A stretch of DNA of 64,000 bases, from the NCBI RefSeq assembly GCF_030931715.1, contig NZ_CP133261.1, forward strand, positions 3,574,643 to 3,638,642, given 5' to 3'. A model generated the notes under the pieces. That model was given only the letters and a program-made list of their open reading frames with translations. It ran no database searches and was not told the DNA's origin. This document shows positions 51,469 through 61,038 of this stretch, in pieces; positions within the stretch are counted from its first letter, which is position 1; the number at the start of each line of letters is the position of its first letter. Position numbers and translations under genes: made by a program. The DNA is from Tissierella sp. MB52-C2. GTDB lineage: Bacteria; Bacillota; Clostridia; Tissierellales; Tissierellaceae.

Positions 51469-53280
51469 ATGCCAAAGGTTTTATTGGAAAGAAAAGATGT
51501 AGATGTAAATCTTACATGGGATTTATCAACGATTTTTAAAACTGAGGAAGAATTTGAAGAAGTAGTAAGTAAGGCAAAGGAACTAACAGAAGAATTAGAA
51601 AAAGAGTTTAAAGGAAAATTAAGCAATTCAAAGGCAATTAATAATTGTTTAGATAAGTTAAGAGAAATATTCCAGTTATCTGCCCTTGCAGGTACATATG
51701 CATATCTTGCCGTTGCAGTAGACCAGACAAATGTGGAAAATCAAGGTAGACAAATGAAGCTTTCTAATATATCGTCTGATATTCAAAGTAGATTAAGCTT
51801 TGTAGAATCTGAAATCATAGAGGCTGATGAGAAGGTAATAGAGGAATCCATAGAGGAGTCAAAGGAAAATGCAGGTTATCTTAAAGAAATAATGAGACAG
51901 AAAAAATATGCTCTTCATCCAGAGGTGGAAAAAACATTATCTGCTTTATCAAGTACACTAGGTTCCCCTTATCAAGTTTATAATCGTGCCAAATTAGCGG
52001 ATATGGATTTTGGTACATTTACTGTAGATGGTAAGGAATATCCTTTAAGCTTTGGTCTTTTTGAAGATGAGTGGGAATATGAACATGATACAAATATAAG
52101 ACGAACTGCCTTTGAAACTTTTTCTAAGAAATTAAGAGAATATCAGCATACTATAGCAGGAACTTATCAGACTCAAGTACAAAAAGAAAAGACTTTGGCG
52201 ACTTTAAGAGGATTTGACTCAGTAATAGATAGCTTATTATTTCCACAGAAAGTAACTAGAGAATTATATAATAGACAAATAGATTTAATAATGGAACATT
52301 TAGCACCACATATGAGAAAATTCGCAAAGCTACTTCAGAAAATTCATGGCATAGAAGAAATGACATTTGCAGATTTAAAACTAGATGTAGACCCTGATTT
52401 TGAGCCAGAAATATCTGTCGAAGAATCTAAAAAGTATATTGAAGGAGCATTGGGAGTCCTAGGAGATGATTATTTAGAAGTAATCAAAAGAGCCTACGAT
52501 GAAAGATGGGTAGATTTTGTTCAGAATAAAGGAAAATCTACTGGAGCATTTTGTTCAAGCCCTTATGGAAGTCATCCATTTATATTGATTTCTTGGACGG
52601 AAAGAATGAGAGAAGTATTCGTATTGGCTCATGAATTAGGTCATGCAGGACATTTTTATTTAGCGGGGCAAAACCAAAATATATTTGATACAAGACCATC
52701 AACATATTTTGTTGAAGCTCCATCTACTATGAATGAAATGCTTATGGCCAACTATCTAATGAAAACAATGGACGATCCTAGAATGAAGAGATGGGTATTA
52801 TCATCTATGATATCACGTACTTATTATCATAACTTTGTAACTCATCTACTTGAAGCCCACTATCAAAGAGAAGTATATAAGATAATTGATGAGGGTGGAA
52901 GTATACAAGCTGCTACTTTGAATAAACTTAAAAGAGAAACTCTAGAGAAATTCTGGGGAGATACTGTAAAGATTAATGATGGGGCAGAACTTACTTGGAT
53001 GAGACAGCCACACTATTATATGGGACTATATCCATATACTTATAGTGCAGGACTTACAATTGCTACAGAAGTAAGTAAGAGAATTTTAACAGAAGGGCAA
53101 GAAGCTTTAGATGATTGGAAAGAAGTGCTGAAATCAGGAGGAACTAAGACTCCCATAGAATTAGCAAAGATGGCAGGAGTAGATATAACTACAGATAAGC
53201 CATTATTAGACACCATAGCACATATAGGAAATATAATAGATGAAATAATTCAATTGACAGAGGAAGTAGAAGGAAAGTAG
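51469..53280 (+). CDS. pepF: Oligoendopeptidase F
   Basis: 603 residues of M3B peptidase: an N-terminal helical domain, then the zinc motif HELGHAGHF (HExxH) with a distal glutamate in EAPSTMNEM, and the typical PYTYSAGLTIA near the C-terminus. It hydrolyses medium-size peptides in the cytoplasm. GGAGTG lies before the ATG at 51469. Monocistronic. Confidence 0.95.
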   Translation: MPKVLLERKDVDVNLTWDLSTIFKTEEEFEEVVSKAKELTEELEKEFKGKLSNSKAINNCLDKLREIFQLSALAGTYAYLAVAVDQTNVENQGRQMKLSNISSDIQSRLSFVESEIIEADEKVIEESIEESKENAGYLKEIMRQKKYALHPEVEKTLSALSSTLGSPYQVYNRAKLADMDFGTFTVDGKEYPLSFGLFEDEWEYEHDTNIRRTAFETFSKKLREYQHTIAGTYQTQVQKEKTLATLRGFDSVIDSLLFPQKVTRELYNRQIDLIMEHLAPHMRKFAKLLQKIHGIEEMTFADLKLDVDPDFEPEISVEESKKYIEGALGVLGDDYLEVIKRAYDERWVDFVQNKGKSTGAFCSSPYGSHPFILISWTERMREVFVLAHELGHAGHFYLAGQNQNIFDTRPSTYFVEAPSTMNEMLMANYLMKTMDDPRMKRWVLSSMISRTYYHNFVTHLLEAHYQREVYKIIDEGGSIQAATLNKLKRETLEKFWGDTVKINDGAELTWMRQPHYYMGLYPYTYSAGLTIATEVSKRILTEGQEALDDWKEVLKSGGTKTPIELAKMAGVDITTDKPLLDTIAHIGNIIDEIIQLTEEVEGK

Positions 53281-53299
53281 TAAAATTGAGATAAAAAAT

Positions 53300-53385
53300 A
53301 ATCACTCTGTATTGGCCGTACAGAGTGATTAAGATTAACTAACAAATTATACGGTAACCACACTATGTGGGATCGGTTACCTTAT
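53300..53385 (+). terminator. Two hairpins downstream of pepF
   Basis: AATCACTCTGTA with its complement (53300-53330), and GGTAACC ... GGTTACC (53353-53381) followed by TTATTTATATT. The second has the T-rich exit of a terminator; the first may fold into the same structure. They separate pepF from the pucR-like gene. Confidence 0.6.
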
Positions 53386-53468
53386 TTATATTATACAAAA
53401 TTATTGATTAAAGTAAATATACTTTGGGGAAAATTAAGATAATCAATATCTAGGATGTGAGCTATACA

Positions 53469-55079
53469 ATGATTAAAGTTAAAGATTTACTGGAACAATT
53501 TAAAGATTTTAAAGTATTAGCTGGTGAGGAAGGATTAAATAAAAATGTAAGTACAGTTAGTGTAATGGATGCTCCAGACATATATAATTGGATGAAAGGT
53601 GGAGAGTTTTTAGTTACTACAGGATATATAATGAGAGAAAATCCTTTAGAATTAAAGAGTTTAGTAATCAAGCTTCATGAAAATGGTGCAGCAGCTTTAG
53701 GAATAAAGGTAGGCAGATTTATCGAAAAATTGCCAGATGAAGTAAAAAAAATAGGTGATGAATTAAATTTTCCCATTATATATGTACCTAAGAGCTATGC
53801 TTTTACAGATATTATTAATCCTGTTCTTTCAAGAATAGTTAATGAACAGGCTAAAAAATTAATGATGTCTGAAGAAATCCATAAATCTTTTACACAGATA
53901 GTTATACAGGGGAAAGGAACCTCCCACATAGTAGATACATTATATAAGATATTAGACAAAGATATAGCTTTTATAGATTTAGTCTTTAATAGAAATTATA
54001 TAAGGTATAAATCTAATGGATTTAAAGAGGATATAGAAAATTTAGGGCTTAAAAATATATTAGATAAATATTATAGCTATCCCGTTCAAATAGGAAGCTC
54101 TATTTATGGATATTTAATAATGGAAAGTTTAGGGAAAGAACCATTGGAGGATTTGGATAATATAAGTATAGAACACGCCAGTACTGTGCTTAAACTTAAT
54201 ATTCAAAAAGAAATATCCAATCATCAAATAGAGCAAAAGTATAGAGATGAATTTATCCAAGATTTAATAATAAATAATATAAAAACTGTGGAGGAAGCTA
54301 ATAATAGAGCAGCGTTATATGGATGGAAAATAGAAAATGGGTTGATTTGCTTAATAGTAGATATAGATAATTTTAAAGAAAAGTTTATTACCTTAGAAAA
54401 TACACAGGAACTAGAAGGTGAAAGGGATAAAATCTTTAGATTGTCAAACTTTAAGATGAAAAGAAGCTTTAAACAATGTTTTTATACAATTTATAGTGAT
54501 AATATAGTTTTTCTAATAGAGCCAGATGAAAAGCCTATAGAAAAATTTGTTAAAAAGCTAGAGAATGTTGCTGAAGAATTAAGGAAAGAGATTAAAGAAA
54601 ATAGTAAATTTACAGTTTCCATAGGTATAGGAACTTATCAAGAATCCATAATAGATGTTTATATTAGTTTCGTCGAAGCTCAAAAAGCTGTAAGAATAGG
54701 AAGAACAGTTTATGAGAAGGATAAGATTTATAGTTATTCCAAATTAGGAGTATATAAAATGTTGTATAATCTTTCTCTAGAGGATGATACCAATAGATTT
54801 TGCAGTGAATATCTACAAAGCCTACTGGATTATGATAATGAAAACAACTCTGAGTATATAGAAACTTTAAAGACTATAGTTAAAAATGATTGGAATCTAA
54901 AACAAGCTTCAGAGGAAATGTTTATTCATTATAACACTATAAAGTATAGATTTAACAAGATTTGTGAAATTATAGATTTAGATTTAGGTAATAGGGAGGA
55001 TAAATTTAAAATAGAGCTTTGCTTAAAATTAATGAATATGAGTAAACAATACTCTTTGTACATGAAGACTAAAATATAG
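53469..55079 (+). CDS. PucR-family transcriptional regulator (second copy)
   Basis: About 536 residues with the same architecture as the protein at 33265: MIKVKDLLEQFKDFKVLAGEEGLNKNVSTVSVMDAPDIYNWMKGGEFLVTTGYIM (PucR sensing domain) and a C-terminal HTH (WNLKQASEEMFIHYNTIKYRFNKICEIID). The ATG at 53469 is preferred over GTG 53457, which lacks a good RBS. It heads a cassette with an amidohydrolase, an M20 peptidase and a membrane protein, which it probably activates in response to their substrate. Confidence 0.85.
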   Translation: MIKVKDLLEQFKDFKVLAGEEGLNKNVSTVSVMDAPDIYNWMKGGEFLVTTGYIMRENPLELKSLVIKLHENGAAALGIKVGRFIEKLPDEVKKIGDELNFPIIYVPKSYAFTDIINPVLSRIVNEQAKKLMMSEEIHKSFTQIVIQGKGTSHIVDTLYKILDKDIAFIDLVFNRNYIRYKSNGFKEDIENLGLKNILDKYYSYPVQIGSSIYGYLIMESLGKEPLEDLDNISIEHASTVLKLNIQKEISNHQIEQKYRDEFIQDLIINNIKTVEEANNRAALYGWKIENGLICLIVDIDNFKEKFITLENTQELEGERDKIFRLSNFKMKRSFKQCFYTIYSDNIVFLIEPDEKPIEKFVKKLENVAEELRKEIKENSKFTVSIGIGTYQESIIDVYISFVEAQKAVRIGRTVYEKDKIYSYSKLGVYKMLYNLSLEDDTNRFCSEYLQSLLDYDNENNSEYIETLKTIVKNDWNLKQASEEMFIHYNTIKYRFNKICEIIDLDLGNREDKFKIELCLKLMNMSKQYSLYMKTKI

Positions 55080-55164
55080 TCTTCATTTTTATACTCTAAA
55101 TACAGTGTAGATATTGTTAATTAATTATATAATACAATTAATTAAATACTGAGGAGGAAATATA

Positions 55165-56517
55165 ATGTATAAAACAAAAGTAGGAATGTTAAAAGATGTA
55201 TTGGCTTCAGTTAAAGAAAATAATTTATCAGATCCTTTTAAGGATTTAGAAAAGACAGGAAGAATCATATTAAAAGGTGGATTAGTAGTAGATCCTAAAA
55301 ATAATGTAGAAGAAGTACTGGATATTGCTGTATTGAATGATGAAATCGTTGAAGTAGGAAAGGATATCTATGTAGAAAAAGGCGACATGGTAATAAATTG
55401 TGAGGGATTACTAGTAACTCCAGGAATAGTTGATATGCATCTTCATCTAGGAGACTTATTTGAAATAAGTACAGATCCTATGTATGGTGCAGTAGCAAAT
55501 GGAGTGACTATGGGACTTTCTCCAGGAGCAGGAAATACATTTATGGCACCAGCATTATTAGGAGCTGAAGTAGATAGGGGCTTACCAGTAAATATTGGAG
55601 TATATCAAGGTGCGGCAAGCGTATTATCCACTATGTTATCAGTGGAAGAGTTAATCAAGTTATATAAAGGTGAATTAGATGAAGAGACTGCATCATCAAG
55701 GATGACTAGAAATGCAATTACAAATACTACGGCACCATTAGTAGTAGGTATAAAGGATCATATGGGTCACTTTATAATGCCTGATGAAAATATAGATAAG
55801 ATATTTGAAATAACTTCAAAAGCTAAATTACTATATATGACTCATACTCAAGATCCAGCCCATGCAATTAGATTAGTAGAACTATCTAAAGGAAGACCTC
55901 TTCACTTAGGACATACAACAGCTGCTGGATGTGGTACGCATATGGATGCAGCAGAGGGTATGAAAACTGTAATAGATTTATGTAAAAACGAAAATATAAC
56001 TGGAGAGTTTGTAACTACTATGTTAAGACCAGGTGGTGGAAGTAGAGAGGGACTTATCCTACCTAAGAAATCTCAAGAACTTTCCTATGAGGCATTAGAA
56101 AAAGGAATAGTAGATGTATTAATATCCGATGGACAAAATGATGCTACAATGAAAGGATTTGGAGATACAAGAGACAATATCCCTGCCATATTAGAATTAG
56201 CAGAAATGGGAGTTTTAAAATTAAGCAAATCAGTAGCTACTATGACTTCTAATCCAGCAAAATTAATTGCTGAGAAGACAGGCAATGACTGGTGGACTGA
56301 AAAGATAGGACATTTAGGAAAAGGTGCTTTAGCTAATATAACTGTAATAAATATGGATGTAAAGTCAGCGGTTTATACTATGGTAAATGGAGAAGTAGTA
56401 GGTTTTGAAAATAGAGCAGTAAGACGTGGAAGCGGAGCAGGAGGATTTGTAAGTAAATTTGGTATGGTTAAGAGGGTTGGAGTAGGAGACTTAGTAATGT
56501 TTTCACATAAGAGATAA
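55165..56517 (+). CDS. Dihydroorotase-like amidohydrolase
   Basis: 450 residues of the TIM-barrel metal-dependent amidohydrolases: DMHLHLGD (His92, His94), Lys197 in GIKDHMGH, His227 in THTQDPAH, His250 in LHLGHTTAAGCGTH, and Asp322 in ISDGQND. These fit a binuclear site with a carbamylated lysine, as in dihydroorotases, hydantoinases and enamidases. The substrate is unknown; a cyclic amide or ring compound is a reasonable guess. Followed closely by the M20 peptidase gene. Confidence 0.85.
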   Translation: MYKTKVGMLKDVLASVKENNLSDPFKDLEKTGRIILKGGLVVDPKNNVEEVLDIAVLNDEIVEVGKDIYVEKGDMVINCEGLLVTPGIVDMHLHLGDLFEISTDPMYGAVANGVTMGLSPGAGNTFMAPALLGAEVDRGLPVNIGVYQGAASVLSTMLSVEELIKLYKGELDEETASSRMTRNAITNTTAPLVVGIKDHMGHFIMPDENIDKIFEITSKAKLLYMTHTQDPAHAIRLVELSKGRPLHLGHTTAAGCGTHMDAAEGMKTVIDLCKNENITGEFVTTMLRPGGGSREGLILPKKSQELSYEALEKGIVDVLISDGQNDATMKGFGDTRDNIPAILELAEMGVLKLSKSVATMTSNPAKLIAEKTGNDWWTEKIGHLGKGALANITVINMDVKSAVYTMVNGEVVGFENRAVRRGSGAGGFVSKFGMVKRVGVGDLVMFSHKR

Positions 56518-56546
56518 GAATGGATTTAAGAGAGGAAGTTGTTTTA

Positions 56547-57671
56547 ATGCATATTACAGAGGACATATTAAAGAGATTAATAAATATTAATTCTACTAAC
56601 CTGCCAGGTAATGAAATGGACATGGTTAAAGAGATACTGAAATTTTTCCCTGATTCAGTAAATCATGAAATAATAGATCATGGAAATAATAGAGGTTCCC
56701 TAATAATAGAAGTAGAAGGGGCTAAAAAAGAAAAAATTGGCTTTATTGGTCATATAGATACTGTGCCAGTATCAGATGAAGAAAGTTGGGAATACCCTCC
56801 ATTTGAAGGTATAATCAAAGATGGATATATGTATGGGAGAGGGACATCTGATATGAAGGGTGGAGTTACTGCTATGATAAAAACGGCTCTACACTTCATA
56901 GAAAACAATGTGACTCCCAACTATACACTTAAGTTTGTATTTACAGCTGATGAAGAATCAGGAGGCTTAGGAGTACGGACATTAAGAGATAAAGGCTTAT
57001 TACAGGACTTATCAAAAGTGTTTATTACAGAGCCTTCTGATGAGGAAATTGGTATATGCGAAAAAGGAACTCTTTGGCTAAACGTTTCCATTAAGGGGAA
57101 ATCTGCCCATGGCTCTAAACCATATTTAGGAATAAATGCCATAGAGAACTTGTATGAGTATATAGATAGACTTAAAAACACATTAGATTTAGAAAAGACA
57201 CATCTGTTTTTAGGAAGTTCAAGTTTTGCGACTACTACTATTAAAGGTGGGGTTAAGACAAATATTATACCTGAAGATGCAAAGGCAACTTTAGATATAA
57301 GAACTATTCCAGGTTTCAGTCATGAAGAGATCATAGAAAATGCTAATAAAATTGCTAAAGATATGGAAAATGAAAACCAAGGAATGGTTATACAAGTGGT
57401 AGTAGAAAATGACAGACCACCTTTAACCATGGACAAGGAAGACGATTTTATAAAGGAAATAGAAAAGGTATTTAATAAATTATCTTACCCAGTAAAATAT
57501 AAAGGAATAAACTTCTATACAGATGCTTCACAGCTTATTCCTTATCATAATATTCCATTTGTAATATTAGGACCTGGTGAAGAGAATATGTGTCATCAGA
57601 AAAATGAAAGAATAAAAATTGAATCTATTGACAAAATGACTAAGTTCTATATTTCTTATATTACTGATTAA
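56547..57671 (+). CDS. M20-family peptidase/deacylase (ArgE/DapE type)
   Basis: About 374 residues from the ATG at 56547; an in-frame ATG at 56520 is possible but AGAGGAAG better fits the later one. Metal motifs: IGHIDTVPV, GRGTSDMKGG, FTADEESGG, and the C-terminal HQKNE. It resembles YgeY/ArgE-type enzymes that remove N-acyl or carbamoyl groups from amino acids. As the third gene of the PucR cassette it may act on the product of the upstream amidohydrolase. Confidence 0.88.
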   Translation: MHITEDILKRLININSTNLPGNEMDMVKEILKFFPDSVNHEIIDHGNNRGSLIIEVEGAKKEKIGFIGHIDTVPVSDEESWEYPPFEGIIKDGYMYGRGTSDMKGGVTAMIKTALHFIENNVTPNYTLKFVFTADEESGGLGVRTLRDKGLLQDLSKVFITEPSDEEIGICEKGTLWLNVSIKGKSAHGSKPYLGINAIENLYEYIDRLKNTLDLEKTHLFLGSSSFATTTIKGGVKTNIIPEDAKATLDIRTIPGFSHEEIIENANKIAKDMENENQGMVIQVVVENDRPPLTMDKEDDFIKEIEKVFNKLSYPVKYKGINFYTDASQLIPYHNIPFVILGPGEENMCHQKNERIKIESIDKMTKFYISYITD

Positions 57672-57689
57672 TAAAATTGGAGGATTAAT

Positions 57690-58892
57690 ATGGAAGATAT
57701 GAATACTAACAAAAAACAATATAAAACAGGTTCCTTACCAGGGTTTATAATATCCATAGGTATAGGAATTCTAATCTACTTGGTTTTAAGTGGAATGAAC
57801 TTTCAGACTAGTTGGCTAGATTATAATACTATAGTAGCCAATGCAGATAGTAATGTTTTCTATAAGTTCATTTGGTATATTATGAACTTTACAGAAGCAC
57901 AATTTTATGCAGGAGTATTTGCATCCTTGGGATTAATTCTAGGAGGTATAGTAGCTTGGAGATTAGATGTTAAAAATTCCAAACTAGCAGGATTTAATGT
58001 TTGTTATGGTTCAAATATGTTTCCTTGGGTATTAGCTTCACAGCTATTATCACTATTTATTGCAATATTTATTTTAAAATATACATCATTATTTGGAAAT
58101 GGAGAATATACTTGGTTACCAACGTTCATTACTGTAGTAGGAGCTCCTCCAGCTATAATGTTATTATATGGACCTAGCATAAAGGCATTGCTTACAGGTT
58201 CCATATTAGGTGGAATTATGGGATTCCCAGTGGCATTCTGGATTTCAAATAATATTATTCCAGTATTAGAAGTGCCAGGAGTAGTTTCAAATGTATTTAC
58301 TATGACAATAACAGGATTAATAGTTTGTTGTATAGCTAAAGCATTGCCTTGGATGGAAAAGGTTCCAGCGAAGCCATTAAATAGATCTGCAAAGTCAGAA
58401 AAAGAAACTTTAGAAGAAATGAAAAAGCCATTATGGAGTGTAAGAAGAGTTTTAGCAGATTTTTCTGAAGCTCAATTCTATGGAAACGAAATAGCTGGAT
58501 TATTTGTTATATTAGGAGTCTGTCTTGACTGGGTGCTAAATTCAAATCATGGAGCCTATGCTTCAGGTGCTATTCCAGCAATTATATTGTCACAATTTAT
58601 AGGATCAGCAGTAGGAGTATTTTTATACTTTAATAAATATGTGGAAAAAGGATGGTATGGAACTTATGTGCCAGTGGTAAGTGTTGGGCCAGCTTGTGTT
58701 CTAATGTTTGGAGCAACTATGCCAGTAGCAATAACAGCAGGAATATTAGGTGGTATTATAGGACCAGCTTTAGCTGAATATTTCTGTGATAAACTTCCAG
58801 AAGATTATCATCCTACAATTGGAAATGTTACCTCAATGGGAGTTACAACAATAGTGGTATCTATGATAATAAAAGTACTTCCTTGGTTTTAA
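57690..58892 (+). CDS. Membrane protein with an internal duplication, putative transporter of the PucR cassette
   Basis: 400 residues, about ten membrane segments. Two halves share sequence: each has FxEAQFY (residues about 71 and 264), a G-rich segment (TGSILGGIMGFPVAFWIS against TAGILGGIIGPALAEYFCD), and the closing (GLIVCCIAKALPWM against TIVVSMIIKVLPWF). This is a two-repeat fold of the kind used by many secondary transporters, but I cannot name the family. It follows the M20 gene by 18 bases and probably imports the amide substrate. Its 3' end is duplicated downstream as a 442-base repeat. Confidence 0.8.
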   Translation: MEDMNTNKKQYKTGSLPGFIISIGIGILIYLVLSGMNFQTSWLDYNTIVANADSNVFYKFIWYIMNFTEAQFYAGVFASLGLILGGIVAWRLDVKNSKLAGFNVCYGSNMFPWVLASQLLSLFIAIFILKYTSLFGNGEYTWLPTFITVVGAPPAIMLLYGPSIKALLTGSILGGIMGFPVAFWISNNIIPVLEVPGVVSNVFTMTITGLIVCCIAKALPWMEKVPAKPLNRSAKSEKETLEEMKKPLWSVRRVLADFSEAQFYGNEIAGLFVILGVCLDWVLNSNHGAYASGAIPAIILSQFIGSAVGVFLYFNKYVEKGWYGTYVPVVSVGPACVLMFGATMPVAITAGILGGIIGPALAEYFCDKLPEDYHPTIGNVTSMGVTTIVVSMIIKVLPWF

Positions 58893-58991
58893 GTAAAATA
58901 CAAAAAAGTTGAGCGAGCTCGCTCAACTTTTTTTGTATTTTATGTGATATGTTAATGAATATAAAATATTAGAAGAGGTATTGTTTTGTTA
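58549..58991 (+). repeat. Left copy of a 442-base direct repeat
   Basis: Covers the last third of the membrane-protein gene, its terminator and the start region of a lytS-like gene (GAAGAGGT-TTGTTTTGTTA). The copy at 61039-61480 is about 94 percent identical (some 26 mismatches and one indel). The left copy ends after TTGTTA, beyond which it leaves lytS-like sequence and continues into the inserted DNA, so its lytS start is a dead end (TTGTTAGTTTGGTAA). Confidence 0.92.
58897..58942 (+). terminator. Terminator of the PucR cassette (left repeat copy)
   Basis: AAAAAGTTGAGCGAG and CTCGCTCAACTTTTT form a perfect stem with a T-run. It lies just past the membrane-protein stop and is repeated with one change at 61391. 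Confidence 0.9.
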
Positions 58992-59363
58992 GTTTGGTAA
59001 TGGTTTAGTTGCTCATTTTAAGTTCAACGACAAGTGTTTGATACAGAAAAAATTTGCATCAAAAAGTGAATAAATTTAAGCAGGGAATAGTATATATGGA
59101 TACTAAGAAGTATATCTTTTAATAAGCTAATTAAAAGATAAGTGTTATCATGAACCATTTGTCAAACTATAATTAAGTTGAATACAAATAATATTACTGA
59201 AGCCAAAAATTAACAGCTGGATGTAGATATTTTCGAGGTAGTGTTCCAACGAGAAGGAGGTTAGTGCCTATTGTTAGAGAAAAAGAATTTTTGGCATGTG
59301 TATATGTCAAAATTCTTTTTTGACATATACACATATATTTTATTAGCCATATAAGGAGGTCCT
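58992..59363 (+). promoter_or_regulatory. Non-coding start of the inserted segment with overlapping hairpins
   Basis: No gene of normal length. At 59284-59321 AAGAATTTTTGGCAT pairs with ATGTCAAAATTCTT before a T-run (terminator form); overlapping it TGTGTATATGTCAAAA and TTTTGACATATACACA (59296-59331) form a 16-base-pair alternative stem. A smaller hairpin is at about 59113-59140. The two exclusive structures are in front of the ABC exporter gene, so it may be switched by a regulatory transcript. The ligand or signal is unknown. Confidence 0.45.
59271..59354 (+). CDS. Possible 27-residue hydrophobic peptide upstream of the ABC exporter
   Basis: A TTG frame (59271) with AAGGAGG about ten bases upstream codes 27 residues beginning MLEKKNFWHVYMSKFFF and ends TAA nine bases before the exporter start. 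It could be a leader peptide, exported peptide or chance frame in the hairpin. Its second half is coded by the palindromic sequence, which weakens the case for a protein. Confidence 0.25.
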   Translation: MLEKKNFWHVYMSKFFFDIYTYILLAI

Positions 59364-60971
59364 ATGAAGAAAATTTACTTTAAACATAAAAGTCTAGGGG
59401 TTCTGATGATAGCACTTCTGGTTATAGGAAATGTGATTCTTGTTACGAATTCTTTCATGAATTTAAAGATGACAGATACTATTATTAATCAAGATCTACA
59501 TGGATTCTATAAATATCTTGCTATTGTTTTAGGAATAATGATTTTAAAATCTCTTCAAGGATATATCTACGGTATTTACGAATCCAAGATGGTTCAATCG
59601 ATAGGGATGGAGCTAAGAGAAGATATCGTAAAAGAACTTATAGAATATGACTATGAAGAATATTACTCAAAAGATAGCGGGACGTACGTGTCCTGGTTAA
59701 CACAAGACGTGGATTATATATTGAATAATGGATTAAAGCCTTTTTATACGATGTTTGATCAGATAACGGCAGTAATAGCGTCGCTTATTGGAGCAACGAT
59801 GATTCATTGGTCTTTCATTATCATTTTTCCAGTGAGTTTATTGATAATGATGATTACACCTAAACATTTAGCACCTATTATGCAAAATGCAGCGAAGGAT
59901 TATAGTCATGCAAATGGTACATTTGTCAGCAAAATTAAAAATATTATTTTGGGTTTTGGAGTATTTTTGTCTGAAAACTGCATGGAGGGAATGAATGTAC
60001 AGGTTTCCGAGTTCACTAGAAAGTTAGAGGATATTCGCTATAAATACAATAAAACTATCTATTTTTCTAATACAATTATAAATACAGTAGCGATATTTTC
60101 TCAATTACTCTATATTGTTGCGACAGGGATATTAGTTGTTAAAGGTATAATCACTCCAGGCTCTGTAGTAGGTTTGATGAGTCTTTCTTCACTTTTCTTT
60201 GGAAATGCACAGCGGGTGGTAAGTCAAAAGATGCTAATAGATTCTACTATTCCGGTATATGAGAAGATTATATCTATGAAGAATATTGAAAAATCAGGAA
60301 AGCACACAGGAAATGAAGAGATTAAAGCCTTGAGCCATAAAATCGAAATAAAGGATCTCTATTATGCATACTTCGACAGCAAAGAAATCTTACATGGATT
60401 AAATGTAACTTTTGATGTGGGAAAAAAATATGCCATTGTTGGAAAAAGTGGTTCGGGAAAGACGACATTGATCAAAATCTTAAGTGGAAATCTAAAAGAG
60501 TATGGTGGTTCAGTCTACTATGATGATCTAGAATTAAGCAGTATAGACAGAAGAAGCCTTCGGAATTTTATTGGAGTCATCGATCAAGATACTTATATAC
60601 TCAATGAAAGTATTCATTATAATATTACACTTGGAGAAAACTTTAGTGACGAGGAAGTGCAAAGTGCACTTGCAAAGAGTGTCCTTTTAGACTTTACACT
60701 AGAACAACCGAATGGTAAGGATTATCAGCTTACTGAGAATGGCAAAAATCTCTCTGGGGGACAAAAACAGCGTATTGCCATTGCAAGAGCATTTATTCGG
60801 AATAAGAAAATCTTGTTTATAGACGAAGGGACATCAGGGCTTGATTCTGAAACTAGAAATGCCATCGAAAACCAAATCTTAGAAGATCCAAAGCTTACAG
60901 TAATCATGGTAAGCCATCATTTGACAGAAGATATCCGAAAGAAGTTAAACGGAGTTGTGACAATTTCATAA
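59364..60971 (+). CDS. ABC exporter (fused membrane and ATPase domains), inserted
   Basis: 535 residues: six membrane segments in about 1-280 (type IV exporter fold), then an ATPase with GKSGSGKTT (Walker A), IDQDTYILNE (Q-loop), LSGGQKQRIAIARAF, ILFIDEGTSGLD and the switch motif VSHHLTED. Half-transporters of this size work as dimers, for drugs, peptides or bacteriocins. It stands alone without a second half, peptidase domain or immunity gene. Codon use differs from the neighbours (more GCG, CGG and ATC), and it lies between the two direct repeats, which marks it as acquired. Confidence 0.88.
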   Translation: MKKIYFKHKSLGVLMIALLVIGNVILVTNSFMNLKMTDTIINQDLHGFYKYLAIVLGIMILKSLQGYIYGIYESKMVQSIGMELREDIVKELIEYDYEEYYSKDSGTYVSWLTQDVDYILNNGLKPFYTMFDQITAVIASLIGATMIHWSFIIIFPVSLLIMMITPKHLAPIMQNAAKDYSHANGTFVSKIKNIILGFGVFLSENCMEGMNVQVSEFTRKLEDIRYKYNKTIYFSNTIINTVAIFSQLLYIVATGILVVKGIITPGSVVGLMSLSSLFFGNAQRVVSQKMLIDSTIPVYEKIISMKNIEKSGKHTGNEEIKALSHKIEIKDLYYAYFDSKEILHGLNVTFDVGKKYAIVGKSGSGKTTLIKILSGNLKEYGGSVYYDDLELSSIDRRSLRNFIGVIDQDTYILNESIHYNITLGENFSDEEVQSALAKSVLLDFTLEQPNGKDYQLTENGKNLSGGQKQRIAIARAFIRNKKILFIDEGTSGLDSETRNAIENQILEDPKLTVIMVSHHLTEDIRKKLNGVVTIS

Positions 60972-61038
60972 AAGACGAAAAGATATTATGATAAACTATC
61001 TCTCGAGAATGAATATAGAAATTATATAGGAGAGCTAT

